Source: Nemertoderma westbladi | Lineage: Eukaryota > Xenacoelomorpha > Nemertodermatida > Nemertodermatidae | Length of the DNA: 64,000 nt | Direction: 5' to 3' | Assembly: GCA_032718475.1 (NCBI GenBank) | Contig: JAUCBJ010008710.1 | Span: 19,383-83,382 of the forward strand | Shown here: positions 1-11,131 of the stretch, in pieces | Numbering within the stretch: the first letter of the stretch is position 1 | Layout of the letters: each line of letters opens with the position of its first letter | Translations under genes and position numbers: made by a program | The notes under the pieces: model-generated | Told to the model about the DNA's origin: nothing | The model's input: the letters and a program-made list of their open reading frames with translations, nothing else | Databases searched by the model: none

Positions 1-589
1 GACGCGGACGTGGACGTGGAATCTCACAGCAAACAAGGTTAGTTGTTCTGTTGGCACCATAGTATTTGTGAAAGCAGTAAAAAAATATCGGTTGTTTAAC
101 TGCGAAACTGAACTCAATTTATTAGTTAGGATAGTTAGGTTTAGCCGGCCATGGTGTTTTGGATCGCTCAAGTTAGAGAGAGAGAGAGAGAGAGAGAGTC
201 GCAACCCGAAGGTGTAGCCACACGCTAGTGGATACATAAAATATTTGAAATTAAAATTACGTCGATTAGAGCTATATATAAAAATTAGAAATATTTGGGT
301 GGCAAATTCATTTTTGAATATTTTGAATTAGATTCAGAAATTATTTTGTGTCATACCGGTATTTAAATGCTATATAATAGCTATAGAATACTATTTTTGT
401 TTAAATATTGTATTGGTATTTGCTATAACTACACCCTATTAAATTCACAATATTGCATTGCGAATTTATTTTGACATTTTGGACCAACCTATTATTTGAC
501 AAATAATTTAACCGTGTTTTCGATTAAATTATATATATATCTCGAATTTTTGCGAGATTTTAGCCGGAAGGCAAAACATTATTTAGACT
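1..589. other. AT-rich leader with (AG)n, upstream of gag-like ORF
   Basis: No gene is visible. There is a perfect (AG)n run at 175-198, an AT-rich stretch with TATA-like runs near 525-540, and a TACCGGTA palindrome near 355. Its position just upstream of a gag-like ORF suggests a retroelement leader or LTR, but no second copy lies in the window, so no LTR boundary can be set. Confidence 0.4.
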
Positions 590-1966
590 ATGAGTGTCTC
601 AGACAAAGAGGCACTAGAGGACAGCAATGAGACGGTGGCTGGACCGCCGACTGACGATAGCGTTAATATTACTGTTGACGACAATGCCGACTATGACGAC
701 GCAGCGAGCGACGCTGACGTAAGTGAACAGGAGGACGAGACAGTAACTAGTGAGGAAGAGCAAGAACACCAGGTAATAGTATTAGGATACCCTACCACTA
801 CTGTAAGGAAGGATTGTACAGCAGCCCGACCAGAGGTGAGTGATAGGGAGGGTAGTGTAGCAGAAGCGAGAGCCCGGAGCCCGGTTTCCAGACCTGTGGG
901 TATGGTAAGTGCCGTGGTCCCAGCGGCTATAAGGAGTACCCGTAGTTCCCGAAATAATCCTTCAAGTCCACCAAGTGTAAGTCAGGTAAGCGAGAGAGAA
1001 CTAGACATCGCGATAAAGAAGAAACTTCGCGCGCATGCCGGACATATAACTCGGACGGCGGATAAGGTAAGGAAGATGTTAGCCGACTCAGCGAACATCG
1101 GAAGGGAAGGGTTAGTAGAGATTAGAAAAGGATACAACTCAGCATTATTCAAACAGAAGGAGGAGCTTGCAGTCCTAGCGAAGAGAGCAGTGGAGTCTCA
1201 GTCGAGCGACGTGGCGACGAGGGTTTACGACAGGGTTTTAGCAGCCTTGTTAGAGCACCGCGCGTTATCGGAGCGATTTCGACGAGTTAGGACGGAGAAC
1301 TGGTTGCTTTGGGCATCACAAGCGCAGGCGACTCAGGTGAGTGACGCAGAGTCGAGAAACTTAGTGGAGCGGGAAGAAAACCAAGATAAAGAAGAGCGCC
1401 GGTATCAGAGGGAAGTTACCAGCTGGCTGATGCAGAGTGGAGTGGTGGTACCGAGCCAGGTGCTACCAACGACGGACAACATCCAACAGAGAACGTTAAC
1501 TCCACCCGACGACGCATCTAGAGACAGTGGCGATTCCCAGGTTAGTCACGCGCGAGGTAAAGTTATATGCGCTAGATCCCTCATTTCTCACAACTCGGCA
1601 GAGGAGAGAAGACGCCGACTAGACGAACAGCAGGCGGAAGTTTTGCATGCATCGGAAGCACGGAAGGAAGCCGAGCGGGAACGGGAGCGCACACGTAAGT
1701 TAGACGCGAAGTTGCGAGAGTTGGAGAAAATAAGTAAGCGTGAGCAAGCAGAACGCAAGCGCAAGGAACACGAACTCCAACTTGAATGCGAACAGAAGGA
1801 ATGCAAACTCCAACTTGAACGCGAGCGCAAGGAACGCAAACTCCAACTTGAATGCGAACAGAAGGAACGCGAACTCCAACTCGAACGCGAGTGCAAGGAA
1901 CGCGAACAAAAGGAATACGAACTTCAACTCAAACACGAGCGTAAAGAACGAGTTGGTACTGTGTAA
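590..1966 (+). pseudogene. Gag-like coiled-coil protein, 3' end chimeric (family P)
   Basis: A 458-residue frame starts at an ATG with A at -3. Residues 1-60 are very acidic (many D/E). About 130-250 is predicted helical and basic. About 345-455 is almost pure K/E/R/Q/L with 11-residue repeats of the type KERELQLERE plus one, matching a 33-bp DNA repeat at about 1761-1950. No protease, knuckle or pol follows. The stop at 1964-1966 is not native: from 1957 the DNA is antisense sequence of element A, homologous to 43580-43600. The ORF is therefore a truncated 5' piece, probably gag of a BEL/Pao-like element by analogy with the coiled-coil gags of A/F and B. It also carries many in-phase GTRAGT hexamers (see findings). 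Family assignment is inference; function is not recognised. Confidence 0.55.
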
Positions 1967-2749
1967 AGGGAATTGAGAGTTAGGTTCTGGGAGCAAAGGT
2001 GTCTCTATTAAGGGAGTGGCTTCGCTAACAGGCCTAATTATTTCTGGCTCATCTACTATAGTAGGGAGTCTTTCTACTCTTATAATTTAGGCTGTTGGTT
2101 CTCTATTACTTAAGTCTACATTAGCTAGCTCCCTTCTCACCGCAGGGGGTAAGTTAGGCAACTTATGCCTGTGAGGTGCTCTTCTACGTCCGCTTGAACG
2201 AGATTTATTACCTTTACCTTCGGGATCAGTTGTATCACCTTCATCCAAGGAGGTAAATCCCTGTCTTATGGGAGTAGATCGACTCAGTAGTTGCATCTGA
2301 GTAGCTGCCCTTTGTTTATTTAAGTAATCTTGTTTCACCTGAAGGTTCTCCAACTCTAATTGGACTGTCGTTTCATATGCCCTCCGTTCTGCTTCTGCCA
2401 CTGCCACTGCTGCTGCCGCTTTTCTTTCAGCCTCTGCCGCTGCTGCTGCCTCTTTTCTTTCAGCCTCTGCCGCTGCTGCTGCTGCTTTTCGGTCTTCTAT
2501 TTGCCTCATTTTTATTTGTTCTTCTTGGTCCATTGTGATGAGAATGCTTTCATCAAATTTAGCCTGCTCCGCAGCTAATATCTCCACATCTAAAGAGTCC
2601 AGTATGAATTTGGCTCCTTCACTATTGGGGTGAAGTCCAGCTAGACGTCTCCTTAGCTCTTTGTCACCTATAAATCGTTGATAATCCGACAAATAGATGT
2701 CAATAGCATCCTTCTTCTGAGGTTTTTTGGATACAGCCTCGCCTTCCAC
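1957..2749 (-). pseudogene. Element A gag, second part
   Basis: The frame 2749-2087 gives 220 residues including the motif DIYLSDYQRF. It then has an Ala/Glu/Lys-Arg helix with 11-residue repeats (AEAERKAAAAV type) and an SR/basic stretch. All of this parallels F residues around 183-400. The frame stops with TAA at 2087-2089, where F has a Gln codon, and homology continues in the same frame to 1957 (LPTIVDEPEII, then FPLHS) where the element is cut. The corresponding F position of the TGA at 42891 is a glycine codon here, which shows the F stop is derived. It is a structural polyprotein fragment, non-functional. Confidence 0.75.
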
Positions 2750-2906
2750 ATGCTAAAAGGTTGCATCAGTTGATTCACTGTGGGTTATGCATTCAGTTAG
2801 CTGAACCTTCCATTGTGTTGTTCCCTGGAATTTAGCATTGACTCGTTGGAACCAAGTCTTTACAGCCACCTGCAGCGACGTGTCTTGACTTTTCTTCGAG
2901 GCTTAT

Positions 2907-3656
2907 TCAAAGGCTGAAAGGATTAATCTGATCCTCAATATACGTTCTCTTACTTCGTAAAGCAGCTCTCCCTGCTCTTGAGGTCCCTGTGGTTGTTGAA
3001 ATAACCGCGTTTCTATTCGTTCCAAGGAGTTGAAGAAAACCTGAACATAGGGCTGACCTCTTCCATACAGCGGGATCTCGGGTGTCCCTCACTACTCCCA
3101 TTTGGTATAAGTCTTCCCAGGCAGCTTCCGATAAGTTAAACGGGAGTCCAGGTCCGGGGAAGTTCCATTGAGTCTCTACAATAGACCTTAGTTCTTCCAT
3201 CGGGTATCCCGCGTAACTGTCACTGGTCGATCTTTTATTTCTCATCCAATCCGCTTGATGTTCTTTTACAGCTATAAGTACTCTAGTGAGCACTGCTCCA
3301 GGAAGAATTAGAAGTGGGTCTGGATAAACCGCTTCTTCCATCCTTGTTCCGATCTCGGGCGTTAACTCTTCGGTGTCGGAACTAGAGTTACTACGCAGTT
3401 GAGAAATAAGTTCTCGGTTCGGGCACTGTTGTTGTTTTGCAGCCATCGCTTGGTCTCGCTTAACTTGAGCCCTAGTGCCTATAATAGACCTATGGTGCTT
3501 TACTAGCCTAGGGTCCGATACTACTACTGTAGGGATAACTTTTCTTACAGTAGGAGGGGACTTAGACTTCGGTCTGGGATGTTCCATACTTTGATCTGGG
3601 TCACAGATCTTTCTTTCCAAGAGACTATCTGACAGTGTTTGTTTTGTGTCAGACAT
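2907..3656 (-). pseudogene. Element A gag, N-terminal part
   Basis: A 249-residue frame starts at an ATG with the family signature M(S/A)DTKQTLSDSLLE, shared with F at 42297. Residues about 1-115 align with F: a Pro/Ser/Thr-rich segment, the VVVS-P-LV motif, and a QVKRDQ motif. Residues about 118-249 have no counterpart in F, which instead carries Glu-Val-Glu-Ser repeats. This segment contains Trp and Gly-rich helical stretches (for example WNFPGPGLPF) and may be an additional gag domain. The frame is broken between 2907 and 2749. Function is unknown beyond gag. Confidence 0.7.
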
Positions 3657-4965
3657 AATTTGTTTTAAAGTTGAATGCCTATTACTATAATAACAGTTAA
3701 AGCAAGTCTAGGGGAACTCAGTATCAACTGTCAGTCTAGTAGTCACCGATATTACTACTCAATGTAACGTGGTAGATATTTAATATTAGAATACCGGTAT
3801 ACACCTATAGTATATATATCAGTATTATTACAGTACAGACTATGATCAGTCACAGAATACTGGTATATAAGTTTAGCTTAATTTATATAAATATAATAAG
3901 CTTACCGTAAACACCAGTAATGTCAATTATTTAATAATAACTGATTATCCGAATTTTAGGGATTACTTCCCTTTACTTTATTACTGATATTAAGCAGTAG
4001 TTCAACTGATATTAAGACCTAATTGATGTATAACAGGCCTATTAATTTATAAATCTGATTGAGTTGATTTATAAATATATATATATATATACCCGTAATG
4101 GGTTTTGTCAATATTTGAAATAAATGTTATTATTTCTGAGTAAGAACTCACTACACAGAGGCTGGACGCTCTCAGTGGAGTGCTACTTGTTAGATACTAA
4201 TACTGATAATTCTACTTAACTAAGTTACTTATCACTACAAATTACTTACGTATCGGGTTGAGATTACACAATCTCTAAATAAACAATAAACACGTTACAC
4301 GTACAATTTTTAGGGTAATTTAACAAAAACTTTACGAACCAGACTAACAAGGAGTTAGAATTTCTGGTTCTTACAAACTGACAGGAAATTACGGTATTTG
4401 AAACCAATAAAGTAGTATTAAGTACATTGCGTTGTCCAGATAAGGAAATGCCGCCATCTGACGGCTTATAGTCTTACACTATAAGCACTACGTTATGTAC
4501 CCGGAGTGTCCTATACCTAGAGGTTAATTATCGAAGCCAACCAGAGCTAACGGACCTATTAACCACGTTACAACACAAATATACTGCCTACAAACTAAAT
4601 TACTTTCAGGAAAGTGCTGTACTCTAAACCCTAAATTAGGTACAAGCACTTATACAACATATAACTAGCAGTGAAATATACGTGAACAGCCAAAAGAACC
4701 ACGGTATCTGCTGGAGTGACCAGAGCACAAAATCACCAGTCTGTCCTACGCCAAGCAGTCCTGAAGTAGTACCGGGGATAATTTAACTATAACGGTATGC
4801 ATAACAAGCATAATTACTGTAAGGGATAAACTTGGGGAGATGAAGGTTGCAAATACTTGCATAAACTCTGAATAATAAATATCACGCTACCCGTACAGAC
4901 TATCCAAATAAAACACAGACCAAATGCTGGCAGACTACTGTCAAGCCTAAATAAACCACAGTATA
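3657..4965 (-). repeat. Element A leader/LTR-like block, non-coding
   Basis: 1.3 kb without an ORF, homologous to 40576-42296. Shared marks include a block around 4100-4200 (near 41650-41760 in F), an AT-rich section with decayed TACCGGTA palindromes at about 3792, 3859 and 3919, and an A/T-rich run at 4075-4090. The 3' LTR is absent, so where the LTR ends and the untranslated leader begins is not known. Confidence 0.65.
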
Positions 4966-4972
4966 TGCAATC

Positions 4973-6076
4973 TCACGCCACAGGCCAGTGGATGCGGTCT
5001 TTAAGGTCTTCTTTGACTAATACCATGTCGCCAATTGCGACGTTCCGGTATGTATTATTCCACTTCCTCCTTGTCCGGAGGGTTATGAGGTACTCCTGGG
5101 CCCAGATTCTCCACCAATGCGCCGCCAGCACTTGGGCCTTCGTCCAGTTGGTGTGTCTTGTAATATCATTGGGGTCTGGGAACATTGCCTCCGGAAGAAT
5201 GATGGTCTTGGGTCTTCCGAGGAGATGGTTGGGTGTAAGGGGTTCTAGATCGGTTGGGTCATCATGGATGGGAACGATTGGCAGGTTGTTTAAGGTGGCC
5301 GTAATTTTGCAGAATGTAGTGCGAAGTGTGTCGTGAGTGACCCTTGTATCCCCCAACGCAATCCGCATGGATCATTTCACCAAGTCGATAAGTTTCTCCC
5401 ATACCCCGCTCATATGGGGTGCTAAGGGCGTCTGGAAGTGCCACTGTATGTGGTGTTCCTTCCAAACTTGGGATGCGGTTTCGTCGGTAAACCATCCCTC
5501 TATAGCCTCTCTGAGTTCCCTTTCTCCTCCCAAAAAGTTCGTTCCGTTATCTGAATACATATGCCGGCATGACCCGTTGTTCGCCACAAACCGACGCAGG
5601 GCGTTGATGAAGGCGTGCTGTGTGAGGTTTACTACGAGGTCCAGGTAAATCGCCCTTGACCTGAGGCATGTAAAGATGGCTCCCCAGCATTTAATGTTGG
5701 ATCGTCACTCGATAACTGTAAATGGTCCAAAACAGTCTACGCCGGTTACGTAGAATGGCGGTGAATCGGATTGTAGCCACGTGGCCGGCAGGTCGGCCAT
5801 TCTTTGAGTGAGCCATGGCGCTAGGTATTGCCTGCAAGGGAAACACTGTTTCAATACTTTCCGGATCAGTGGCTGGATGTGGGTGATCCAATATCGTTGC
5901 TGGATGTTGGCCATGATCCAGTTTTGGCCCGCGTGATGGTTTTCCTCATGACATTGCTGGATTAACTGCTTGGCTAGTGTAGACGTTCCTGGCAGAAGTG
6001 CCGGGTATTTGATTTCGTACTCGACCAGGGTGTTTGATGTCCGGGTATTAAGGCGAATCAGTCCGTCGTCTCCCAT
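4973..6076 (-). pseudogene. Element B integrase (H2C2, catalytic core, C-terminal tail)
   Basis: One minus-strand frame is open from 6076 to 4973 except for TGA at 5705-5707 and 5372-5374. Order: an H2C2-type zinc segment (HEENHHAGQNW ... CFPCRQYL), core start GVDCFGPF (first Asp), SDNGTNF (second Asp), and HMSGVWEKLIDLVK (Glu). The C-terminal segment has the W...W..EYL..L..R.KW pattern and GDMVLVKED, typical of the BEL/Pao integrase tail. It ends at HWPVA, where A begins, so the last part is lost. The protein would insert cDNA in the nucleus; this copy is dead. Confidence 0.85.
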
Positions 6077-6545
6077 CGTGGGTCTTAACTGGTAGACTGG
6101 ATGGGCTGTCGGGTTTCAAAGTCTTACCCGCGCTGAGCTGCTCCCATTCATCAGGGAAACTTTCCTTCTGGACGTATCTCACAATACATTTCTCCATGAT
6201 AATGAGTTCTTGTATACTCCGCCGAATTATTGGTTTGTTATCCTTCCACCTCAGGAAATTACGAAGGGTCAAAACATGGTGGATGAGACGTTTCATCAAG
6301 GAGGTCCACTCTATAAGGAGTTGCAAGGATGCGGCTGGTTGCTCGGTGGTCGCAACATTATAGTGCCTGCCCAAGTCCCTTGCAGGCTCAGTCAGACAAC
6401 TATAAATTTCCATGGTGGCACTTCCATGGACTTTGCGAATCTCCTTGTTGTCTTCCGAATATTTCCCGCTATCTAGTTTGGGATCGAATCGGGTGCTCCA
6501 TAGGTTCGTTGTGGTTGCTTTAGGAACTCCGGACCCGTAAGCCAA
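6048..6545 (-). pseudogene. Element B pol, RNase H-integrase linker
   Basis: 165 residues corresponding to the connection between RNase H and the integrase zinc domain of BEL pol. The Leu/Arg-rich helix LIEWTSLMKRLIHHVLTLRNFLRW is typical. The beginning overlaps a different frame of the NPADL...GPEFL segment, which shows a frameshift near 6500. Another shift lies at 6048-6076 before the H2C2 domain. Confidence 0.6.
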
Positions 6546-6559
6546 AGTTTACTCTTACC

Positions 6560-7040
6560 GAGCTGCCGTGGAGTGGCGCCTCGCTCGATAAGTCTGCCGG
6601 GTTCTCTTTCCCGTTTACGTGATACCACTGTTCTCAGTCAGTACACTGTTTTATTTCCGTGGCCTGGTTCGCCACGAACGTGGTGTGTCGTCGTGATGGT
6701 GAATGGAGGTTATAGAGCACGATGCTCGAATCGACCCAGAAATGCTGCGATTCGATGGGAATTCTGAGGTTTCGCATGATCATGCAGTTTTATCTTACAG
6801 CCCAGACTGCGGCCTGCAGCTCGAGCCTCGGGATGGTCGCCATAAATTCCCCAGATACCGTCTTTGCTTTGGAGAATAAGAAACTAATATCACCGTTTCC
6901 ATCTTGACTTAATCTCCGTATATATGTAACCACACCGATTCCGGTATTCGAGGCATCTGAGAAGGAATGGAGCTGGAATATATCGGTGGGCAGCTTGTTG
7001 AGGAAAAACGGTCGAGGAATCCGCATGAGGTGGAGCTGTT
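6560..7040 (-). pseudogene. Element B RNase H
   Basis: BEL-type RNase H remains: FSDAS (first catalytic Asp) in a 78-residue frame at 7026-6790, then IPRLELQAAVWAVR. After TAA at 6790-6792 the same frame continues with WVDSSIVLYNL and KENPADLSS, with TGA at 6634-6636. It is preceded by IPRPFF, which in BEL pol lies just after RT. RT itself is absent: about 30 bp upstream the frame is already protease. Confidence 0.75.
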
Positions 7041-7062
7041 CGAGTTGCTCCGTCTACTCGAT

Positions 7063-7680
7063 CTAGCTGTATAAGGGTGCGTATTTGGATGATTGTCGGA
7101 ATCGCACTCTGAGATCGGTATGCACCAGAGCATTTTTAATAGTTAGTTTGACCTTTTCATAACCTTCCATAACTCCTTCAACCCTGAGTTGTACCTCCCC
7201 AGACTCCACTTCCTTATGGTCCGTTATAGTCTGTATGGGTTGCTTGAGAGGTTCGTATTCCAAGCCCAGCTGTCCCAGAAAATCCCTGTCGATTATAGTT
7301 CCGTCTGACCCATTATCAAGGAACGCGAGTGTGGTTGGGGACTTCCCGATGCCTTGGATCCTTACCGGTATTAGTTTGGCGAAAACCATATAATGTCGGT
7401 TTATCAGGTTGACTGAAGCTGATATGCTGGTCACATGTGATACATCAGCGGTGGTCTTGAACGGGTTTGTTTCTTTCCGCTGGATGGTCCGGGGACCCTT
7501 TGAGACGTGGTTCATTTCCCCTCTCCACTTGGACTCAATACGGAACGGTAGCGTAGTGAAGTCGAAGTTTGCAGGAATGTGGAGGAGTGTATAATGTCGT
7601 ATATCGTTGCAGACTGCACAACATGACCTCTGTTCACAATCCCGCACATAATGGCCTGTACCCCGACACCGGAAGCATCC
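7063..7680 (-). pseudogene. Element B CCHC knuckle and aspartic protease
   Basis: Directly after TGA (7681-7683) the frame reads CFRCRGTGHYVRDC, a perfect C-x2-C-x4-H-x4-C knuckle. A second Cys/His set CCAVCNDIRHYTLLH follows. About 70 residues later comes the retroviral-type protease signature AFLDNGSDGTIID (normally LLDxGSxxTFI). The protease would process the gag-pol polyprotein. The 3' end (RQSSKYAPLYS) is foreign to the family, so the deletion that removed RT also took the end of the protease region. Confidence 0.8.
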
Positions 7681-7683
7681 TCA

Positions 7684-8568
7684 GTGTTTCATGATTTCCT
7701 CAAAGCGCGGAACTAGTTCGGCGAACTGGAATTTTCTGCAGAATTCCACTTTGTGTTTCTCTCCGCAGAAGAGACATAGAAGGGACGTTGTGGTGCCTTC
7801 CCTCTCGGGTGCCCAGTTCGCCAGATAGCATGCCCATTCCTCTGCTGATGTCGGTTCCTCATTATCTTCGTCGTCCGAATCCTCAGCCATGGTGATGGCC
7901 ATCATACTCACCGGAGGAGGGCGGAATCTCGGCTTTCGAGTGGGTGCCCTGCTCCGAGAGGTGTTCTCTATTCCATCTAACTTGGAGAGACTTTGTTTGG
8001 AGAACATGGAACCATTCATGGCCTCAGAGATATTATCTAGGAATGCCGACATTTCGAAGAAACTAGGATCCCGATCCGGGTGTCTGCATCTGAGATCCAC
8101 ACATTTATATGCCCATTTACTTTGTAACCATCCGGGGAGTTTCCGGGCAATCTGTCAGAGGTTTAAGAAGTTGTTTACTTGTTCCTCTTTATTCAATGGT
8201 TTCAAAGTATAATAAGCGTCCTTCATTGAGTCCGAAAACTCTTGGATTTTCTGTGGGTCGCCTAGGGATCCAGCATCCTGTATCAGTTTTTCAAGTATCT
8301 TGTTAATTATGGTCCCAATGTTGCCATATCTTTTATCAAGCGTTTTCCATGCATCGCGATATGCCTCGTGGGATCCTCCTTCAATGCACCGAACAATACG
8401 GCGTGGTTTGTCACCCAAATACTGAGATAAATATACCAGTTTTTGTGCGTCAGTTATGTCCGTTGATCCAATCTGAGCGAAGAGCCCTTTTTTAAACCCG
8501 AGGTAGTCAATGGGGTCGCCCTTGAAGGTACGGATTTCCATCTTAGGCATAGCTAGGCGGTTCTCCAA
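7684..8568 (-). pseudogene. Element B gag, central and C-terminal part
   Basis: Frames 8568-8155 and 8100-7681 are the same frame, separated by a TGA at 8155-8157. The first part has the BEL gag pattern FKGDPIDYLGFKKGLFAQI ... KLVYLSQYLGDKPRR ... AWKTLDKRYGN, as in capsid-like DUF1759 regions. The second part ends with CLFCGEKHKVEFC, a C-x2-C-x3-H-x4-C knuckle. The N-terminal side is interrupted by the solo LTR at 8611. Confidence 0.75.
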
Positions 8569-8605
8569 GGCTCGGATGATGCCGACGTCATCCGAATTTG
8601 AATGG

Positions 8606-9815
8606 CTAGGTGTAAAAGCTTTTGTGGGATATAACTGGCCCTTTTGCTTCGCAATCCAGTTTCCCTCAATGCGCTCAAATACTCTAAAGAAAAACTCCCT
8701 AACTCAAAGGATGAAAGCTACCGGCTGATTGGCTGATTTGCCTAGCGATGGCCTCTTTGTTCTGTTCGATCAACCAACCAGAGCAAGGTCAACCAAGCAG
8801 AGTGATTCATCCTGTGTGTTGGCTAAGGGCTGCAAAAATCCGAATAATTCGGCATTTAGACATTCGTGGAATCTGTGGAATATGGAACTCTGCCAATGAG
8901 AGCTTTTCCTTTTTGTGTTGAAAGCTACCTGCAACAGCTCACAGGGTTCAGTGTATTGGTTTTTCCAGAGCCTAGAAACATCGGCTGTGGAATATTTCTG
9001 AATTATTCCAACATTAGAACGTCTTTAATTATAAGATCACATAACTGTTACGGCAGGACCAGCACAGGACCGGCACGGTACAAGACACTAAGAACACATA
9101 ACGGTACGGTACCTGCTGCTGTATTGCACATTATTTACTGCTATTTACTGTTTGTTATTAATTGTATCAGTGGTTTACATATTGTTATTTGGAGAATAAC
9201 GATAAACGATCAGAAACCCCGATCTTCTTGATACACTAAGGTTAGAGAGACCGGTTACATATAGCAATTGCGGCTTATATTATCGTGGTTTGTAGTGAAT
9301 TGAATGCTATTTTATAGGCCCTACAAATGTCGGTTGCTATTCTCTTTATATATGATTAAAATCAGTGACTATCGGCAATTCAGTGTGCAGCGGTGTGCAA
9401 TAGTCTGTATGTGCTTGTCCGCGTAACAAAGCATCTCCTAAAGAATGCGCCTTATGTGTAACTTATAATCCATTCCGTTGTGTTTAGTGTAAGCCATAGC
9501 TCTGTTTATATAGATAGAGCGCCACGTACTAAAGGAACTGCTAATATTTCCCGAAAGTGAATGATATTTGTCAGGAATTATATTAACGATCAATCGAATA
9601 GTACGGTAGGCCTGCACCGCAAGCAAATTAAAGCATCCGAATCCAGTCTCCCGGGTATATCCAGCGGGTGAATGGTCGCGCATAGACTGGCTTCGGCTAA
9701 TGTTGGATTTATTTGTGTCAAATACTTGTCATAGGCTAAAGTCGATTTATAACCTAGAAGACATATAGATTTGGCGGGTTAAACTGCCAAAGGTCTCAAA
9801 AGCGCGAACACTAGG
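8606..9815 (+). mobile_element. Solo LTR of the Y family with CTAGG duplication
   Basis: 8611-9810 begins TGTAAAAGCTT and ends GCGCGAACA. It is a diverged, slightly shorter (1,200 bp) copy of the 1,250-bp LTRs of element Y at 49459-50708. It is flanked on both sides by CTAGG (8606-8610 and 9811-9815). Joining the flanks reconnects element B gag coding sequence. No internal element sequence is present, so it is a product of LTR-LTR recombination. Short ORFs inside it have no support. Confidence 0.9.
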
Positions 9816-10170
9816 AGGTCCGTAGTTACTAACGCTCTCTCCCATAGATGATGGGTCAATAAGAGGTGGAGTTTTAATAACAACGCAGTTTCGGATTTTC
9901 GGGGTGGACGTGAATGGATTAGTTGATTGAGGAGCGGTGTCATGTTCTGAGTCCCTTTCAGGCTCGTACTTGTGAACGCTCGGCGCCGTAGGATTGGATG
10001 GGAATAAGGTTCCTCGGTCTTAAGCGTAACCGGTGGGGGGTGGAACACCAGTGCTTGTGCCGAGAGTGTGGACCGTATGACCGGCGGGAACTCGGGTTTC
10101 GGAGGTTTCACTGCCGGTGGTGTAAATGACATTTCTAATTCCGGGACCGGGATTGGTTCATAGTCCTGTT
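9816..10170 (-). pseudogene. Element B gag, proline-rich linker
   Basis: A 117-residue minus frame (about 10132-9779) is rich in Pro and Thr (PPAVKPPKPEFPPV near its start). It lies between the coiled-coil ORF and the capsid-like part. Its last residues run into the solo LTR, and the downstream gag frame is offset, so at least one indel separates them. Likely the linker of the gag polyprotein; weak support beyond position. Confidence 0.45.
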
Positions 10171-10207
10171 CTATACCCCTTTCCCAGTCCTCGTACAGTT
10201 GAAGGTC

Positions 10208-11131
10208 TCATTCGATGAGTGCAGCCTCATAGTGTGCGAGTTTGGCGATATCCGCATTCTTTTTGTGAATAAGAATTGCTTGGGCCTCGGCATTTTGTTT
10301 ACCCATTTCGGCCTCTTGTTTACGTATTTCGGCCTGTCGTTTGGCTTCCTGTTTGTGCATTTCGGCCTCTTGTTTATGTCTTTCGGCCTGTTGTTCAGCC
10401 TCTTGTTTACGTATTTCGGCCTGTTGTTCGGCCTCTTGTTTACGTTGTTTGGCCTCCTGTCTACGCATTTCGGCCTGTTGTTCAGCCTCTTGTTTATGTC
10501 TTTCCTCCGCCAGTACGTCCTGTTCGATCTGCAGTTGAACGTATTCGTCTTCCATTCGAGCTTTAAGGGCCAGTGCCCTCTGTTCTCGTAGCTGATCTCG
10601 GAGTGGTTGACCCCCTTGGGAACTACGTGCTGATCCGGATATCTCACTTCTGGCGCTGGAGTGCTGGTGCCTCGAGAATCCAATTCTTTTTCTCGGAACC
10701 AATGTCCTGGTACTGGAGGTCCGCACTGATTCCGCGTCCACCCTTTCAGTCCTTTTGTAGTATTGTTCCTCATAATCTCTCTCGAGGCTGAGGGTCCTCC
10801 GATGTTGTTTACGGAATTCTTCCAAATGTATAGTATGTTCCTCCATTCTGGGGTAGTTTTCCAGATCGGTTGTGGGAATGAGCTCCTGATATGCTTGTAT
10901 CATTTGTTTGTAATGTTGGAAGATACTTCGGATTTTTTGTAACTGAGTTTGTATGTCGCTGAGGGGGGTCTCGACTCCCTTTAGTTGTTTCTCGATGTGG
11001 TTATAGGCTCGAGTGACCCCGCCTTTGAGACCAATCAACTGACATGCCATGTTTTTAACGTTTGGGACCTCGTCAGTATCTGAGTCTGTATGGGGTTCCT
11101 CCCCATCGGTGTCGTAGACGTTATCCTCCAT
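10208..11131 (-). CDS. Element B coiled-coil gag-like ORF, 307 aa
   Basis: An acidic N-terminus (YDTDGEEPHTDSDTDE) is followed by helical heptad-like stretches and an SR-rich region near residue 150-180. Residues about 205-290 form a long Gln/Glu/Ala/Lys coiled coil with units QEAEQQAEIRK (11 residues) interspersed with 7-residue units such as QEAEMHK. The ORF is intact and starts at an ATG that overlaps by one base the TAA of the preceding 63-residue ORF (TAATG). It is the probable N-terminal gag of B. The dense Cys-rich ORFs on the plus strand here are shadows of the repeat. Confidence 0.65.
   Translation of the reverse strand: MEDNVYDTDGEEPHTDSDTDEVPNVKNMACQLIGLKGGVTRAYNHIEKQLKGVETPLSDIQTQLQKIRSIFQHYKQMIQAYQELIPTTDLENYPRMEEHTIHLEEFRKQHRRTLSLERDYEEQYYKRTERVDAESVRTSSTRTLVPRKRIGFSRHQHSSARSEISGSARSSQGGQPLRDQLREQRALALKARMEDEYVQLQIEQDVLAEERHKQEAEQQAEMRRQEAKQRKQEAEQQAEIRKQEAEQQAERHKQEAEMHKQEAKRQAEIRKQEAEMGKQNAEAQAILIHKKNADIAKLAHYEAALIE

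Larger units (their letters stand above)
1957..4965 (-). mobile_element. BEL/Pao element A, 5' fragment (leader/LTR plus gag)
   Basis: Read on the minus strand, this fragment holds a 1.3-kb leader/LTR-like block and then gag. It is homologous over its whole length to plus-strand element F (about 40576-43605): the same order, similar proteins and alignable non-coding DNA. It is cut at both ends. At 1957 it joins the P ORF; at about 4965 it joins the integrase tail of element B. No target-site duplication is visible, so the joints are probably later breaks or nested insertions with lost ends. Confidence 0.8.

Noticed and set aside
1588-1996. Minus-strand Ser/Arg- and Leu/Phe-rich ORFs opposite the P repeat
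   Set aside because: Shadows of the 33-bp repeat. Only the short end near 1960-1996 is real, as element A gag.
8866-9231. 121-codon ORF upstream of element B gag
   Set aside because: It lies wholly inside the solo LTR and has no family resemblance.
10199-10591. Plus-strand Cys/Leu/Phe-rich ORFs opposite the B coiled-coil ORF
   Set aside because: They are reverse-strand shadows of the Gln/Glu/Lys repeat and have no independent support.
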